This document shows, one piece after another, positions 18,444 through 27,116 of a DNA stretch of 64,000 nt. A model generated the notes under the pieces. The model was not told the origin of the DNA. It searched no databases and was given only the letters and a program-made list of their open reading frames with translations. A program made the translations under genes and the position numbers. Location: contig JABFSN010000011.1 of the NCBI GenBank assembly GCA_013140575.1, positions 20,179 to 84,178 on the forward strand, in the 5' to 3' direction. This DNA comes from Phycisphaerales bacterium (GTDB lineage Bacteria > Planctomycetota > Phycisphaerae > UBA1845). Positions within the stretch are counted from its first letter, which is position 1. Every line of letters starts with the position of its first letter.

Positions 18444-19865
18444 TCACACGTCCTTCCTTCGCGCAGTTCGCCTCGTCGGCGGTCGTCGGCCAGCCGTGAT
18501 GTCTTCGTCGAATGTTTTCTTCCGCCGCAGGATGTGGTGGTAGTGCTGCGCGAAGCGGTGGGATTCGTCGCGGACCTGTTGCAGCAGGCGCAAGGCCTCG
18601 TTGTTCCGCGACAATCGCACCGGCGTCGAACGCGCCTGGATGTAGACCTCCTCCATGCGTTTGGCCAGCGATATCACCATGGGCGGCTGGATGTTCATAT
18701 CGTCGAACGCCGCCTGCGCCGCGTGCAACTGGCCCAGCCCGCCGTCGATCAGGATCACGTCGGGATACAATTCCTCGCCCTCGGCCGCGTAACGGTAGCG
18801 TCGCGAAACCACTTCGCGGATGGCCGCGTAGTCGTCGGCGCCCTCGACGCTTTTGATGCGGAACCGCCGGTAGGCATTCTTGAACGGCTTGCCGTCGATG
18901 AAGCAGACCAGCGACCCCACCGTCTCCTCGCCCATCAGGTTGGCGATGTCGATGCCCTCGATGCACCGCGGCGGGTTCTCCAGACCCAGCAACTCGGCCA
19001 GCCGCTCCAACCCCCTGGTCGGGTCGATGTAGAACACCTCGGGTTGCACGTCTTCGCGAACGTCGCCGGACAAGGACAATGATTCGATGGCCTTGATGCG
19101 ATCGCGCAGCCGGGCGGCTTCGTCGTAATCGCGGCGCGTCGACGCGTCCTCCATTTCCTTCGTCATGCGCCGCACGACGACGCTGCGCTTGGAAGCCATG
19201 AACTTCTTCAACCGGTCGATGTCGCGTTTGTACGCCTCCTTGTCGATGAGCGCCGCGCACGGGGCCGTGCATTGATTGATGGCGTGCAACAGACACGGGC
19301 GGAAGAACCGCCGCGACTCGTCACCCTCGGCAATCTCCAGCTCGCACGTGCGGAATTTGAACACCTTTTGCAGGGCGTTGACCGCGTCGCGCACCCCCGA
19401 TGGGCTCGAAAACGGTCCGTATAGTTTCGTCCCTTTCAACCGCGGCGTACGCGTGACGTACACGCCGGGGAAATCGTCGCGGACGGTGATTTCCACGTAC
19501 GGAAAGGTCTTGTCGTCCTTCAGTTGGGCGTTGAACGGCGGCTGGATGTCCTTGATCAGTCGCGCTTCGCGCAGGAACGCGTCGACCTCGGTTTCGCAAT
19601 CCAGAAAATCAATGTCCGTCACCATCGCGGCCATTCGGGCGATGTCCGGTCCGCGCGAGTTCAACAAATCGGCCCCCGGCTGAAAATAGCTGCCGACGCG
19701 GGACCGCAGGTCCTTGGCCTTGCCGACGTACAACACCCGCCCGGCCGCGTCCTTCATCAGGTACACGCCGGGGCATTTCGGGAGTCGCCCGATGGTCTCG
19801 CGCAGTTTGTCGATACGATCCGCATCGTTCATGCCAGTGCCGTCCGCCGAACACACGGTCTTCAT
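18444..19865 (-). CDS. uvrC: UvrABC excinuclease subunit C, short form lacking the HhH domain
   Basis: A 473-residue protein with the GIY-YIG nuclease domain (LPKCPGVYLMKDAAGRVLYVG near 28-48, RSRVGSYF), the cysteine cluster around FRPCLLHAINQCTAPC, the UVR motif (DYDEAARLRDRIKAIESL), and the RNase-H-like endonuclease domain (VCFIDGKPFKNAYRRF, DVILIDGGLGQLHAA, DESHRFAQHYHH). It cuts DNA on both sides of a lesion after UvrAB. It stops 25 residues after HHILRRKK, where longer UvrC proteins continue into a tandem helix-hairpin-helix domain; cysK follows 4 bp later, leaving no room for it. ATG 19832 is an alternative start. Confidence 0.92.
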   Translation of the reverse strand: MKTVCSADGTGMNDADRIDKLRETIGRLPKCPGVYLMKDAAGRVLYVGKAKDLRSRVGSYFQPGADLLNSRGPDIARMAAMVTDIDFLDCETEVDAFLREARLIKDIQPPFNAQLKDDKTFPYVEITVRDDFPGVYVTRTPRLKGTKLYGPFSSPSGVRDAVNALQKVFKFRTCELEIAEGDESRRFFRPCLLHAINQCTAPCAALIDKEAYKRDIDRLKKFMASKRSVVVRRMTKEMEDASTRRDYDEAARLRDRIKAIESLSLSGDVREDVQPEVFYIDPTRGLERLAELLGLENPPRCIEGIDIANLMGEETVGSLVCFIDGKPFKNAYRRFRIKSVEGADDYAAIREVVSRRYRYAAEGEELYPDVILIDGGLGQLHAAQAAFDDMNIQPPMVISLAKRMEEVYIQARSTPVRLSRNNEALRLLQQVRDESHRFAQHYHHILRRKKTFDEDITAGRRPPTRRTARRKDV

Positions 19866-19875
19866 TCCGCATTAT

Positions 19876-19975
19876 GGAGAATACAATCCACAGATTACAC
19901 AGATTAACGCAGATGAATTGTGAAAAGTTTCGCTTTTCTCTGTGTCCCTCTGTGCCCTCAGTGGCTCAACCTCTT
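19876..19975. repeat. Inverted pair of CACAGATT / CTCTGTG-type repeats
   Basis: The gap between uvrC and phoR holds CCACAGATTACACAGATT followed within 60 bp by CTCTGTGTCCCTCTGTGCC, a loosely complementary partner. This is the same class of intergenic inverted repeat as at 21900-22070, 29551-29713 and 60889-61075. The stop of phoR lies inside the right arm. Confidence 0.5.
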
Positions 19976-21876
19976 TCGCCTCTCGCCTGTGACCGATCGA
20001 TCTCATCAGTGTCGCCGGTCGGCAGCGTCACGCGGACGCGGGTCCATTTTCCGGGTTCGCTTTCCAGTTGCACGGCGCCGCCCATGGCCGCGACGGCGTG
20101 GCGGACGATGGCCAGCCCCAGTCCCGTGCCGCGGTGCGGACCGCTGCGCGCCGCCCCCACCTGATAGAAGCGTTCGAACACACGTTGCTGATCCGCAACC
20201 GGAATGCCGCAACCGGTGTCGGACACGGTGATGACCATGGCCCCGTTGCGCCGCGCGACCGACAAGGTGACCCGGCCTCCCTCCGGCGTGAATTTGATGG
20301 CGTTGTCCAGGAGGTTGTCGCACACCAGGTTCAGCAGGTGCGGATTCACGTACAGGATTTCCGCGGCGCCCGGCAACTCGACGTTCCATCCGATGCGCTT
20401 GTGGGCCAGCTTTTCGGCGAATCGGTCGTGCAACTCGTCGACTATCTCGCGTACCTGGATGCGGCGAGGCTCGAATTGCGTCGCCGCTGACTCGATGCGG
20501 GACAGTTCCAGCAGATCGCCGACCAGATCGGAGAGCCGGCGCGTGTGCCGGTCGATGACCCCCAGCATCTTCGCGGCTGCCTCCGGCTCGGCCGACCGAT
20601 CCATGGTGAGAAGCGTCTCGATCGCACCGCGGACTGCGGCCAGCGGCGTGCGCAGCTCGTGCGACGCATTGGCCACGAAATCGGTCTTGACCCGCAAGGT
20701 GCGGGTCAGCTCGGTGATGTCGGTGAGCACCAGCAGGCGTCCGGGCGCACCGTCGGCGCGATCGATCGTGTCCTCGGCGGCCGAGCCGCCGCCCGTGAAG
20801 GTGCCGAAGGCGGGCAACACCATGTCGGACGCCCTGGCCAGCACCGACACTTCACCGTCGGGGCCCTTGATATCCAATCGCCGCTCCTCCACGGGCGGCC
20901 GCTCGCCCCGCGACCGGGCCTGCAACATCTGCTGCAGGTCGTGCTGGGGGACGCACGATTCCACGGTCAGGGCCTTGATGGGTTCCCCGCCGCCGGTGAA
21001 CGACAACGGCAGGCGGAGGAGCGCGGCCGCCGCGGGATTGATCAGCAGGATTCGGCCGTCGGGGCCGGCCACAATGACGCCTTCGGTCAGTTGGGCGACG
21101 AGGAATTCGAGCGTCCGCCGCTGCCGCGTCGCGGCTTCCAACTGCCGCGCGAGACGGTCGCGCATGCGGTTGAGCGCCGTGGCCAACAGGGCGATCATGT
21201 CGGAACCGACGACCGGCGCCCGGGCCGACAGGTCGCCGCGCGACAGGGTGTCGGCCACCTGCGTGACGCGGGCGATGGGCCGCGACCACAGGCGGGCCAG
21301 CCCCAGCGCGAGGATCGCGGCGGCGAGCACCCCGACGGCGCCGATCAGCAGAGCGATCTGCCGCGTCGATCGCGTACGGGCGAGAATGTTGCCGGCCTCC
21401 ACGGCCACGCGGATGACGCCGAGCGGGCGGTCCGCATCGCCGACGCGTACGGCCGCGTATTTCATCCGTCTGGAAACGGAGTGCGACCAGCGGGTGGATT
21501 CGCCCCAGCCGTGGACGAGTGCCTGACGGATTTCGGGTCGGTCGGCGTGGTTTTGCATTCCATCGGGGTCGGCGCTCGATTCGCCCACGACCTTGCCGTC
21601 GCGCAGGATGATCGTGATGCGGAGGTCCTGTGGACCGCCGGCGCCGATGCTTTTGGCCAGCCGGTCGAGGTCCGGGGCGTGCGCTTCGTCCAGCGGAAGG
21701 TTCAGGCCTTCGCGGATCGTCGTGGCCAGGGTCCGCAAATGGCCGGCGAGCTCGCGGTCGTAGGTGCGGTCGAAGAGGTAGAGAATCAGTCCCAGGCAGG
21801 AACCGACGGCCACGGTCAACAACAGCACGTTGCCGATGAACAGCTTCCAAAAGAACCTGCCCGAACTGTTCCTCAT
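19966..21876 (-). CDS. phoR: PhoR-like sensor histidine kinase
   Basis: A 636-residue membrane kinase. TM1 is about residues 13-34 and TM2 about 172-194, with a periplasmic sensor part between them. A HAMP domain (195-247), a PAS-like domain (250-390, containing an LLINPAAAALL core), and a HisKA domain with the phospho-acceptor His406 in NASHELRTPL follow. The HATPase domain has LLDNAIKFTPEGG, SDTGCGIP and GTGLGLAIV. The response regulator gene lies just upstream on the same strand and the pst genes are divergent, so it most likely senses phosphate limitation through PstSCAB-PhoU and phosphorylates the PhoB-like regulator. Confidence 0.9.
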   Translation of the reverse strand: MRNSSGRFFWKLFIGNVLLLTVAVGSCLGLILYLFDRTYDRELAGHLRTLATTIREGLNLPLDEAHAPDLDRLAKSIGAGGPQDLRITIILRDGKVVGESSADPDGMQNHADRPEIRQALVHGWGESTRWSHSVSRRMKYAAVRVGDADRPLGVIRVAVEAGNILARTRSTRQIALLIGAVGVLAAAILALGLARLWSRPIARVTQVADTLSRGDLSARAPVVGSDMIALLATALNRMRDRLARQLEAATRQRRTLEFLVAQLTEGVIVAGPDGRILLINPAAAALLRLPLSFTGGGEPIKALTVESCVPQHDLQQMLQARSRGERPPVEERRLDIKGPDGEVSVLARASDMVLPAFGTFTGGGSAAEDTIDRADGAPGRLLVLTDITELTRTLRVKTDFVANASHELRTPLAAVRGAIETLLTMDRSAEPEAAAKMLGVIDRHTRRLSDLVGDLLELSRIESAATQFEPRRIQVREIVDELHDRFAEKLAHKRIGWNVELPGAAEILYVNPHLLNLVCDNLLDNAIKFTPEGGRVTLSVARRNGAMVITVSDTGCGIPVADQQRVFERFYQVGAARSGPHRGTGLGLAIVRHAVAAMGGAVQLESEPGKWTRVRVTLPTGDTDEIDRSQARGERG

Positions 21877-21899
21877 TGCGGTCGTCTTCAGAAACTATT

Positions 21900-22072
21900 C
21901 ACCGCAGAGGCGCAGAGAACGCGGAGTCAAGCAGATCAGAAGTTCCGATGACGAATGGGGCACTGGGTTTCCACCGCCTTTTCGATGCTGTAAGTTAAAC
22001 GCACAATGCCAGACAAGTGAATCGGTCACTCGTTGGCTTCTTCTCCGCGCTCTCCGCGCCTCCGCGGTGAAT
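21900..22072. repeat. Inverted pair of CCGCAGAGGCGCAGAG-type repeats between phoB and phoR
   Basis: The left arm ACCGCAGAGGCGCAGAGA (from 21901) and the right arm TCTCCGCGCCTCCGCGGTG (to about 22069) are about 120 bp apart and complementary with a few mismatches, so RNA across the gap could fold into a long stem. The same pair occurs at 29551-29713. The element separates phoB from phoR, which are otherwise an obvious operon. Confidence 0.65.
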
Positions 22073-22080
22073 TCTGCGTA

Positions 22081-22776
22081 TCACGACGGTTGGCGGAAAG
22101 TGTATCCGAAACCGCGTATGGTTTGAATCCACGGAGCCGCCGGTCCCAGCTTTTTCCGCAGCGCGGTGATGTGCACGTCGATGGCCCGGTCGGTTACGGC
22201 GGTGGCCGTTCCGAAGATATCGTCCAGCAATTCCGAGCGGCCGAAGACACGACCGGGAGAGACGATCATGGCTCGCAGGACGCGGTACTGCGTGGCGGTA
22301 AGGTGGACGGGACGTCCGCTGACGGTCAGTTCGTGTCGGCTGGGGACCATGCGCACCGGGCCGGCTTCCAGAATGGTTGACGGTTCGGCGCTGGTGTCGG
22401 AGCGTCGGAACACCGCGGCAATCCGGGCCAACAGCACCTTGATGGAAAACGGTTTGGTGATGTAATCGTCCGCGCCGAGGGCGAATCCGACGAGCTGGTC
22501 GGTTTCCTCGCCCTTGGCAGTCACGAGGAGAATAGGGATGTTGGTTGTCTGCGGATCGCGTTTGAGCTGGGTGACCACGTCGTCGCCGGACATGCCCGGC
22601 AACATGCGGTCGAGCAGTATGAGATCGGGCCGGCGTTCCCGCACGGACGGAAGTACGGCGTCGCCGGCTTCCAGCGCGGCGCAGGCGTACCCTTCGCGCT
22701 GCATGTTGTACTTCAGCATGTCGGCGAGGTCGACCTCGTCCTCAACGATGAGAATGTATTTTCCGGCTGCTGCCAC
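22081..22776 (-). CDS. phoB: PhoB-like OmpR-family response regulator
   Basis: A 231-residue regulator. The receiver domain has the acidic pair in ILIVEDE, the phospho-acceptor Asp56 in LILLDRMLPG, and the conserved Lys in DDYITKPF. The C-terminal winged helix includes HLTATQYRVLRAMIVSPGRV and the recognition-wing block DVHITALRKKLG...IQTIRGFGYTF, which is the PhoB/OmpR signature. GTG 22776 is preferred because a GGGGGA lies 6 bp before it; GTG 22842 would add 22 unrelated residues. It pairs with the kinase downstream and faces the porin-pst genes, which are its probable targets. Confidence 0.9.
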   Translation of the reverse strand: MAAAGKYILIVEDEVDLADMLKYNMQREGYACAALEAGDAVLPSVRERRPDLILLDRMLPGMSGDDVVTQLKRDPQTTNIPILLVTAKGEETDQLVGFALGADDYITKPFSIKVLLARIAAVFRRSDTSAEPSTILEAGPVRMVPSRHELTVSGRPVHLTATQYRVLRAMIVSPGRVFGRSELLDDIFGTATAVTDRAIDVHITALRKKLGPAAPWIQTIRGFGYTFRQPS

Positions 22777-23081
22777 GGTCCATTCCCCCACCAAAGCCTG
22801 TGAAATCACGATTGTCGGTCCTTTTTTCACACAGCGACGCACGTCGCAACGTTTGATTACGGCTCGCCTTAGCGGCGAATCGCAGCGCCTCCCGAACTCC
22901 GTCGCAGGAACCCCTGTTGGGGTTCGACGGCCGGTGCGGACAGCCTAACCCGATTCCCCGAAGGGCGGCAAGAATCAAAATGAAATACTAACATTACAAG
23001 AATGCGGTTATAACAATCCCCACGCACACTGTGCGCGCGTCATCAAGGTCAATGTTAACCGTTAGTTTGGAGACGATTTTA
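22777..23081. promoter_or_regulatory. Divergent promoter region between phoB and the porin gene
   Basis: This 305-bp gap between divergent genes holds the most AT-rich DNA of the locus (about 22975-23080). It includes TGTTAACCGTTAGTTTG at about 23053-23069, two imperfect 7-bp direct repeats (GTTAACC, GTTAGTT), and CTAAC at 22988 as a possible inverted partner. A Pho box is expected here if PhoB controls the locus, and this spot is the best candidate, but it does not match the E. coli consensus closely. No confident -35/-10 pair could be assigned. Confidence 0.35.
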
Positions 23082-24659
23082 ATGGGCAAATCGTCGGACA
23101 AATCGGGCACGGCTTCGTGTTTCGGTTCATCGAAAATGCGTGGAGGAATCCCCCGGGTGAGATTCGCGGCGGCGCTGCTGGCCGTCGGGTTTCTGGCGAT
23201 CGCCGGTCATCCGGCCGGGGCGCAAGAGGAACCGTCGGCGCGGGAACGCGAACTTGAACAACTGGTCCGTCAATTGGGGCAGCAGGTGACGGACCTCGAG
23301 AAACGGCTGCAGGCGGTCGAGGCGTCGCAGGGGCAGCCCGGGCCGGGCGGCGACGTCGAAAACCGGCTGGGGCAGCTCGAACAAAAAGTCGAGACCATTC
23401 ATACGCGACCGCCGGGCGAACTGACGCCCGAGGAGATCACCGAGATGCGCAAGGTGGTCGACACGTTTGGGAAGGGCGAGACCATGCGCCCCTATTGGAA
23501 GGAAGGACTGCGCTTCGATTCCAACGACGGCTCGTTCCAGTTGAAGCTCGGAGGCTTTTTTCAATACGATTTGGGGTACTTCGCGGGCGACAGCCACATT
23601 GAGGAAACGACGGGGGCAATCGACGCCGCCCGGTCGGAGATCGAGGACGGCAGCGAGTTTCGTCGAGCGCGCATCAACGTGTCCGGTTCGATGTACGACA
23701 ACATTGATTTCAAGGTCGAGTACGACTTCGCCGAGGGCGACGCGCGCTTCACGGATGTCTACATGGGCATCAAGAAAGTGCCCGTGGTGGGAAACGTCCG
23801 CATCGGTCATTTCAAGGAGCCGTTCGGGCTGGAGGAATTGACCAGCGACCTCAACGTCACGTTTTTGGAGCGGGCGCTTCCGACGGTGTTCGATCCGGTT
23901 CGTAACGCGGGCATCATGGTGCACAACACTCTGCTGGACGAACGGATGACCTGGGCGGCAGGTTTCTTTCGGGAAACGGACGATTTCGCCAATGGAGCGG
24001 GAAGCCGGGATTACAACGCGACGGCGCGTCTGACCGGACTGCCTTGGTATGAAGAAGAGGGTCGGAAGCTGCTGCACGTAGGCGTGGCCTACACGCACAA
24101 GAATTTCGAGGATGACGTGGTGCGGTTCCGGCAGCGACCGGAGGCGCATCTGGCCCCGCGATTCGTCGACACCGGGACGTTTCCGGCGGAGTATTCGGAC
24201 ACGGTGGGGGCGGAATTGGCGTGGGTGTGCGGGCCGTTTTCGCTGCAGGGCGAATTCATGCAGGCGTTCGTGGAAAGCCGGGTGGCATCCGACCCGACGT
24301 TCTGGGGCGCCTACCTGCAGGCGAGCTATTTCCTGACCGGAGAACATCGCCCGTACGACCGAGTGGCGGGTTCGTTCAAGGGCGTCAAGCCCAAGAAGAA
24401 CTTCGGCAAGGACGGATGGGGAGCATGGGAAGTGGCCGTTCGCTATTCGCATCTGGATCTGAACGACCGCATTCTGGATTTCGACGGCGTGGATACGAGC
24501 GATGGGGAGTTGCGGGACTTCACGGTGGGCTTGAACTGGTATTTGAATCCCAACGCGCGATTCATGTGGAACTATGTTCGGGCGGATGTGGCGGAAGACG
24601 ACGCGGAGGACGGCGGGGAGATTGACATCTATCAGATGCGGTTTCAGTTGAGTTTCTAG
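23082..24659 (+). CDS. Phosphate-selective porin O/P family outer membrane protein
   Basis: A 525-residue protein with a signal peptide (VRFAAALLAVGFLAIAGHPAGAQ, cut after GAQ), an N-terminal coiled coil (residues about 50-90, heptads in LEQLVRQLGQQVTDLEKRLQ) as in OprP/OprO trimer-stalk proteins, and a C-terminal 16-strand barrel pattern that ends in phenylalanine (MRFQLSF). Blocks such as ARINVSGSMYDNIDFKVEYDF and VRIGHFKEPFGLEEL are typical of porin O/P. It would bring phosphate or other anions across the outer membrane. Its position ahead of pstS and divergent from phoB supports phosphate uptake. Confidence 0.88.
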   Translation: MGKSSDKSGTASCFGSSKMRGGIPRVRFAAALLAVGFLAIAGHPAGAQEEPSARERELEQLVRQLGQQVTDLEKRLQAVEASQGQPGPGGDVENRLGQLEQKVETIHTRPPGELTPEEITEMRKVVDTFGKGETMRPYWKEGLRFDSNDGSFQLKLGGFFQYDLGYFAGDSHIEETTGAIDAARSEIEDGSEFRRARINVSGSMYDNIDFKVEYDFAEGDARFTDVYMGIKKVPVVGNVRIGHFKEPFGLEELTSDLNVTFLERALPTVFDPVRNAGIMVHNTLLDERMTWAAGFFRETDDFANGAGSRDYNATARLTGLPWYEEEGRKLLHVGVAYTHKNFEDDVVRFRQRPEAHLAPRFVDTGTFPAEYSDTVGAELAWVCGPFSLQGEFMQAFVESRVASDPTFWGAYLQASYFLTGEHRPYDRVAGSFKGVKPKKNFGKDGWGAWEVAVRYSHLDLNDRILDFDGVDTSDGELRDFTVGLNWYLNPNARFMWNYVRADVAEDDAEDGGEIDIYQMRFQLSF

Positions 24660-24733
24660 GCAATGGGCATCCGCGCGGCAGGGTCGCGGGTTGCGGCCGG
24701 TCGGGTGGATTCATGGTCACAAGGGAGACGAGC

Positions 24734-24910
24734 ATGAGTCGACGGATATGGGCACGTCTGCTGTGCGCGGCGGCGGGAGTTTGCGCGGGTTTCGCGGGCT
24801 GCGGGAGCACGGAGGCCATCAACGAAATCCTGATCAACAATTTCAAGGCGACGGTTGTGGAAGTGGGGACGCTGGTGTTTGAAAACGCGGTCAACGACGC
24901 GGTGGAATAG
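24734..24910 (+). CDS. Tiny predicted lipoprotein (58 aa), copy 3 of a local type
   Basis: A 58-residue protein with a basic start (MSRRIWARLL), a short hydrophobic leader and a lipobox GFAGC, then a 37-residue acidic/hydrophobic helix (STEAINEILINNFKATVVEV). GGGAG lies 6 bp before the ATG. It sits between the porin and pstS on the same strand, so it is probably expressed with the phosphate genes. Its plan matches the two small proteins at 10463 and 10782. The function is unknown; a role as a porin or PstS accessory is only suggested by position. Confidence 0.6.
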   Translation: MSRRIWARLLCAAAGVCAGFAGCGSTEAINEILINNFKATVVEVGTLVFENAVNDAVE

Positions 24911-24971
24911 GGCCGTTCGGATGCGCTACGATGTGGGCCGACGCGGTCCGTGGCAAGAGAGGAAATGAAGG

Positions 24972-25970
24972 ATGAAGAGATTGTGGGTTTGGGCATCGGC
25001 GATCGCGGTTTTCGCGGGGGCGCCGAGTTTGTTCGCGCAGGACCGCGGCAAGATCATCAGGGTGGACGGGTCGAGCACGGTGGCGCCGATCACGACGGCG
25101 GCGGCGGAGATGTTTCAGGCGGAGCATCCCGACATTTACGTCACGGTGGGGATTTCCGGGACCGGCGGCGGGTTCAAGAAATTTCTGACGGACAAGCCGG
25201 AGCTGCGGACGGACATCAGCGACGCGTCGCGCCCCATCAAGGCGAGCGAAACGGAATTGGCCGGCAAGCTGGGGGTGGAGTTCATCGAGATTCCGGTGGC
25301 GATCGACGGATTGGCGATCATCGCGAATCCGAAGAACAAGTTCTGTGATGACCTGACGGTCGCGGAATTGAAGAAAATCTGGGAGCCGGGCAGCACGATC
25401 AACAACTGGAACCAGGTGCGCGCAGGATTTCCGGATCAGCCATTGCGGTTGTACGGGCCGGGCACGGACAGCGGGACGTTCGATTATTTTACGGAAGTGA
25501 TCGTGGGCAAGGAGAAGGCGTCGCGGAGCGACTATACGGCCAGCGAGAGCGACAACGTGCTGGTGATGGGCGTGGCCGGCGACGAAGGGGCGTTGGGTTA
25601 TTTCGGGTTTTCGTATTACGAGGCCAACAAGGCGAAGTTGAAGCTACTGGGCGTCGACAAGGGCGACGGGAAACCGGTGAAGCCGTCGGTGGACGTTGTG
25701 CGCGGCGGGGGCTACGAGCCGCTGTCCAGGCCGTTGTTCATCTACGTGAACCGGTCGGCGGCCGATCGGCCGGAAGTGCAGGCGTTCGTGCAATATCTGC
25801 TGGAAAACGGCCAGAAGATCGTCGAGCATCCGCGGGTCAATTATGTGGCGTTGGAACCCGAAGTCTATGGACTGGCCAGGAAGCGATTCGAGAGCCGCAC
25901 GACGGGTTCGGCGATGGCGGCGGCCAAGGGAGGCGAGAAGCGGAGCCTGAAATCGATTTTCGGGGGATGA
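24972..25970 (+). CDS. pstS: Periplasmic phosphate-binding protein PstS
   Basis: A 332-residue binding protein with a signal peptide cut after LFAQ. The phosphate-contact motifs are all present: DGSSTVAPIT, GISGTGGGFKKF, DISDASRPI and GPGTDSGTFDYFTE. The type is the longer SphX-like group. It captures phosphate and delivers it to PstC/PstA. The start has a strong purine-rich site (GAGAGGAA) before it. A hairpin terminator after the gene separates it from pstC, a layout that allows more PstS than transporter to be made. Confidence 0.95.
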   Translation: MKRLWVWASAIAVFAGAPSLFAQDRGKIIRVDGSSTVAPITTAAAEMFQAEHPDIYVTVGISGTGGGFKKFLTDKPELRTDISDASRPIKASETELAGKLGVEFIEIPVAIDGLAIIANPKNKFCDDLTVAELKKIWEPGSTINNWNQVRAGFPDQPLRLYGPGTDSGTFDYFTEVIVGKEKASRSDYTASESDNVLVMGVAGDEGALGYFGFSYYEANKAKLKLLGVDKGDGKPVKPSVDVVRGGGYEPLSRPLFIYVNRSAADRPEVQAFVQYLLENGQKIVEHPRVNYVALEPEVYGLARKRFESRTTGSAMAAAKGGEKRSLKSIFGG

Positions 25971-26036
25971 CGGCGTCGGTCGGAGCGGATGAATCCGCCC
26001 GCGACCGGACAACACGGTGAGTGGGATGGCCCGAAC

Positions 26037-26069
26037 GGCCCGGCGCGGATGACCGCCGGGCCTTGTTTT
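26037..26069 (+). terminator. Hairpin terminator between pstS and pstC
   Basis: GGCCCGGCG (26037-26045) and CGCCGGGCC (26054-26062) form a perfect 9-bp stem with an 8-nt loop, followed at once by TTGTTTT. This has the form of an intrinsic terminator. Partial read-through would give high pstS and lower pstCAB expression from one promoter. Confidence 0.75.
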
Positions 26070-26110
26070 GCATGGTGGCTTGTGCCATCTTCGTTTTCGG
26101 GAGGGGAGAG

Positions 26111-26130
26111 GTGGGCAGTGCCCACACTAC
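26111..26130. repeat. GTGGGCAGTGCCCAC palindrome, copy 2
   Basis: A near-identical copy of the palindrome at 15059-15079, here inside the pstS-pstC gap after the terminator. Both are preceded by GAGG and followed by a CTAC. Confidence 0.6.
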
Positions 26131-26222
26131 GGTGCGTGCGTCCGGGGTTCTGAAGTGGGCGGCGTGAGGCGGGATCCCGAGTGGGTCGACGCGGTTGAAC
26201 GGGCGGTCGGAGGCGGTCCGAG

Positions 26223-27116
26223 ATGGCGGCGATACGTGCCAAGACGGTTGAACGGGTGATGCGATCGCTGGTGTTCGCGTGCGCGGTCCTGTCGATCGCC
26301 ACCACGGCGGCGATTATCTGGATTCTGGTGTACGAGTCGGCGATCTTCTTCCGCGAGGTTTCGCCGATTTCGTTCTTTTTCGGGACGCGATGGGCGCCCT
26401 TGCTGGAGCCCAGAAGTTTCGGCGTGCTGCCGTTGGTCGGCGGGACGTTCCTGGTCGCGGGCGGCGCGCTGCTGCTGGCCGTGCCGATCGGCGTGGGATC
26501 GGCCATCTACTTGAGCGAGCATGCGCGGCCGGGCGTACGGGCGTGGGTCAAGCCGGTGCTGGAAGTGCTGGCGGGCATACCGTCGGTCGTATACGGCTAC
26601 TTCGCGTTGACGTTTGTAACACCCCATTTGCTGCGGCCGCTGTTTCCTGACGTTGAGATATACAACGCGGCCAGCGCGGCCATCGTCGTGGCCGTGATGA
26701 TCATTCCGACGATCGCGTCGTTGTGCGACGATTCGTTCCGTGCAGTTCCGCGATCGCTGCGTGAAGCCGGCCACGCGCTGTCGGCGACGCAATTGGAAGT
26801 GTCGACGCGGATCGTACTGCCCGCGGCGTTGTCGGGAGTGGTCGCGGCGACGTTGCTGGCGCTGGCCCGGGCCATCGGCGAGACCATGGCCGTCATGCTG
26901 GCGGCGGGCATGACGTCCAACTTCACGTTGAATCCATTCCGCAGCGTGATGACGTTGACCAGCTACATCGCGCAGGTCAGCCTGGGGGACACGCCGGCCG
27001 GTTCGGTCGAGTATCAGACGATTTTCGCGGTGGGGATGACGTTGTTCCTGATCACGTTCGCCATCAATCTTGTCGCCCGTTTGGTGATGGCCCGATTCCG
27101 CGAGGCGTACGAATGA
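26223..27116 (+). CDS. pstC: Phosphate ABC transporter permease PstC
   Basis: A 297-residue inner-membrane protein with six predicted spans. The permease signature EVLAGIPSVVYGYFALTFV (near 118-136) and the EAA-loop block LREAGHALSATQLEVSTRIVLP followed by LARAIGETMAVMLAAG are typical of PstC. It forms the phosphate channel with PstA. Its stop overlaps the PstA start by 4 bp. The initial ATG follows a 252-bp gap that holds the terminator and a palindrome. Confidence 0.94.
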   Translation: MAAIRAKTVERVMRSLVFACAVLSIATTAAIIWILVYESAIFFREVSPISFFFGTRWAPLLEPRSFGVLPLVGGTFLVAGGALLLAVPIGVGSAIYLSEHARPGVRAWVKPVLEVLAGIPSVVYGYFALTFVTPHLLRPLFPDVEIYNAASAAIVVAVMIIPTIASLCDDSFRAVPRSLREAGHALSATQLEVSTRIVLPAALSGVVAATLLALARAIGETMAVMLAAGMTSNFTLNPFRSVMTLTSYIAQVSLGDTPAGSVEYQTIFAVGMTLFLITFAINLVARLVMARFREAYE

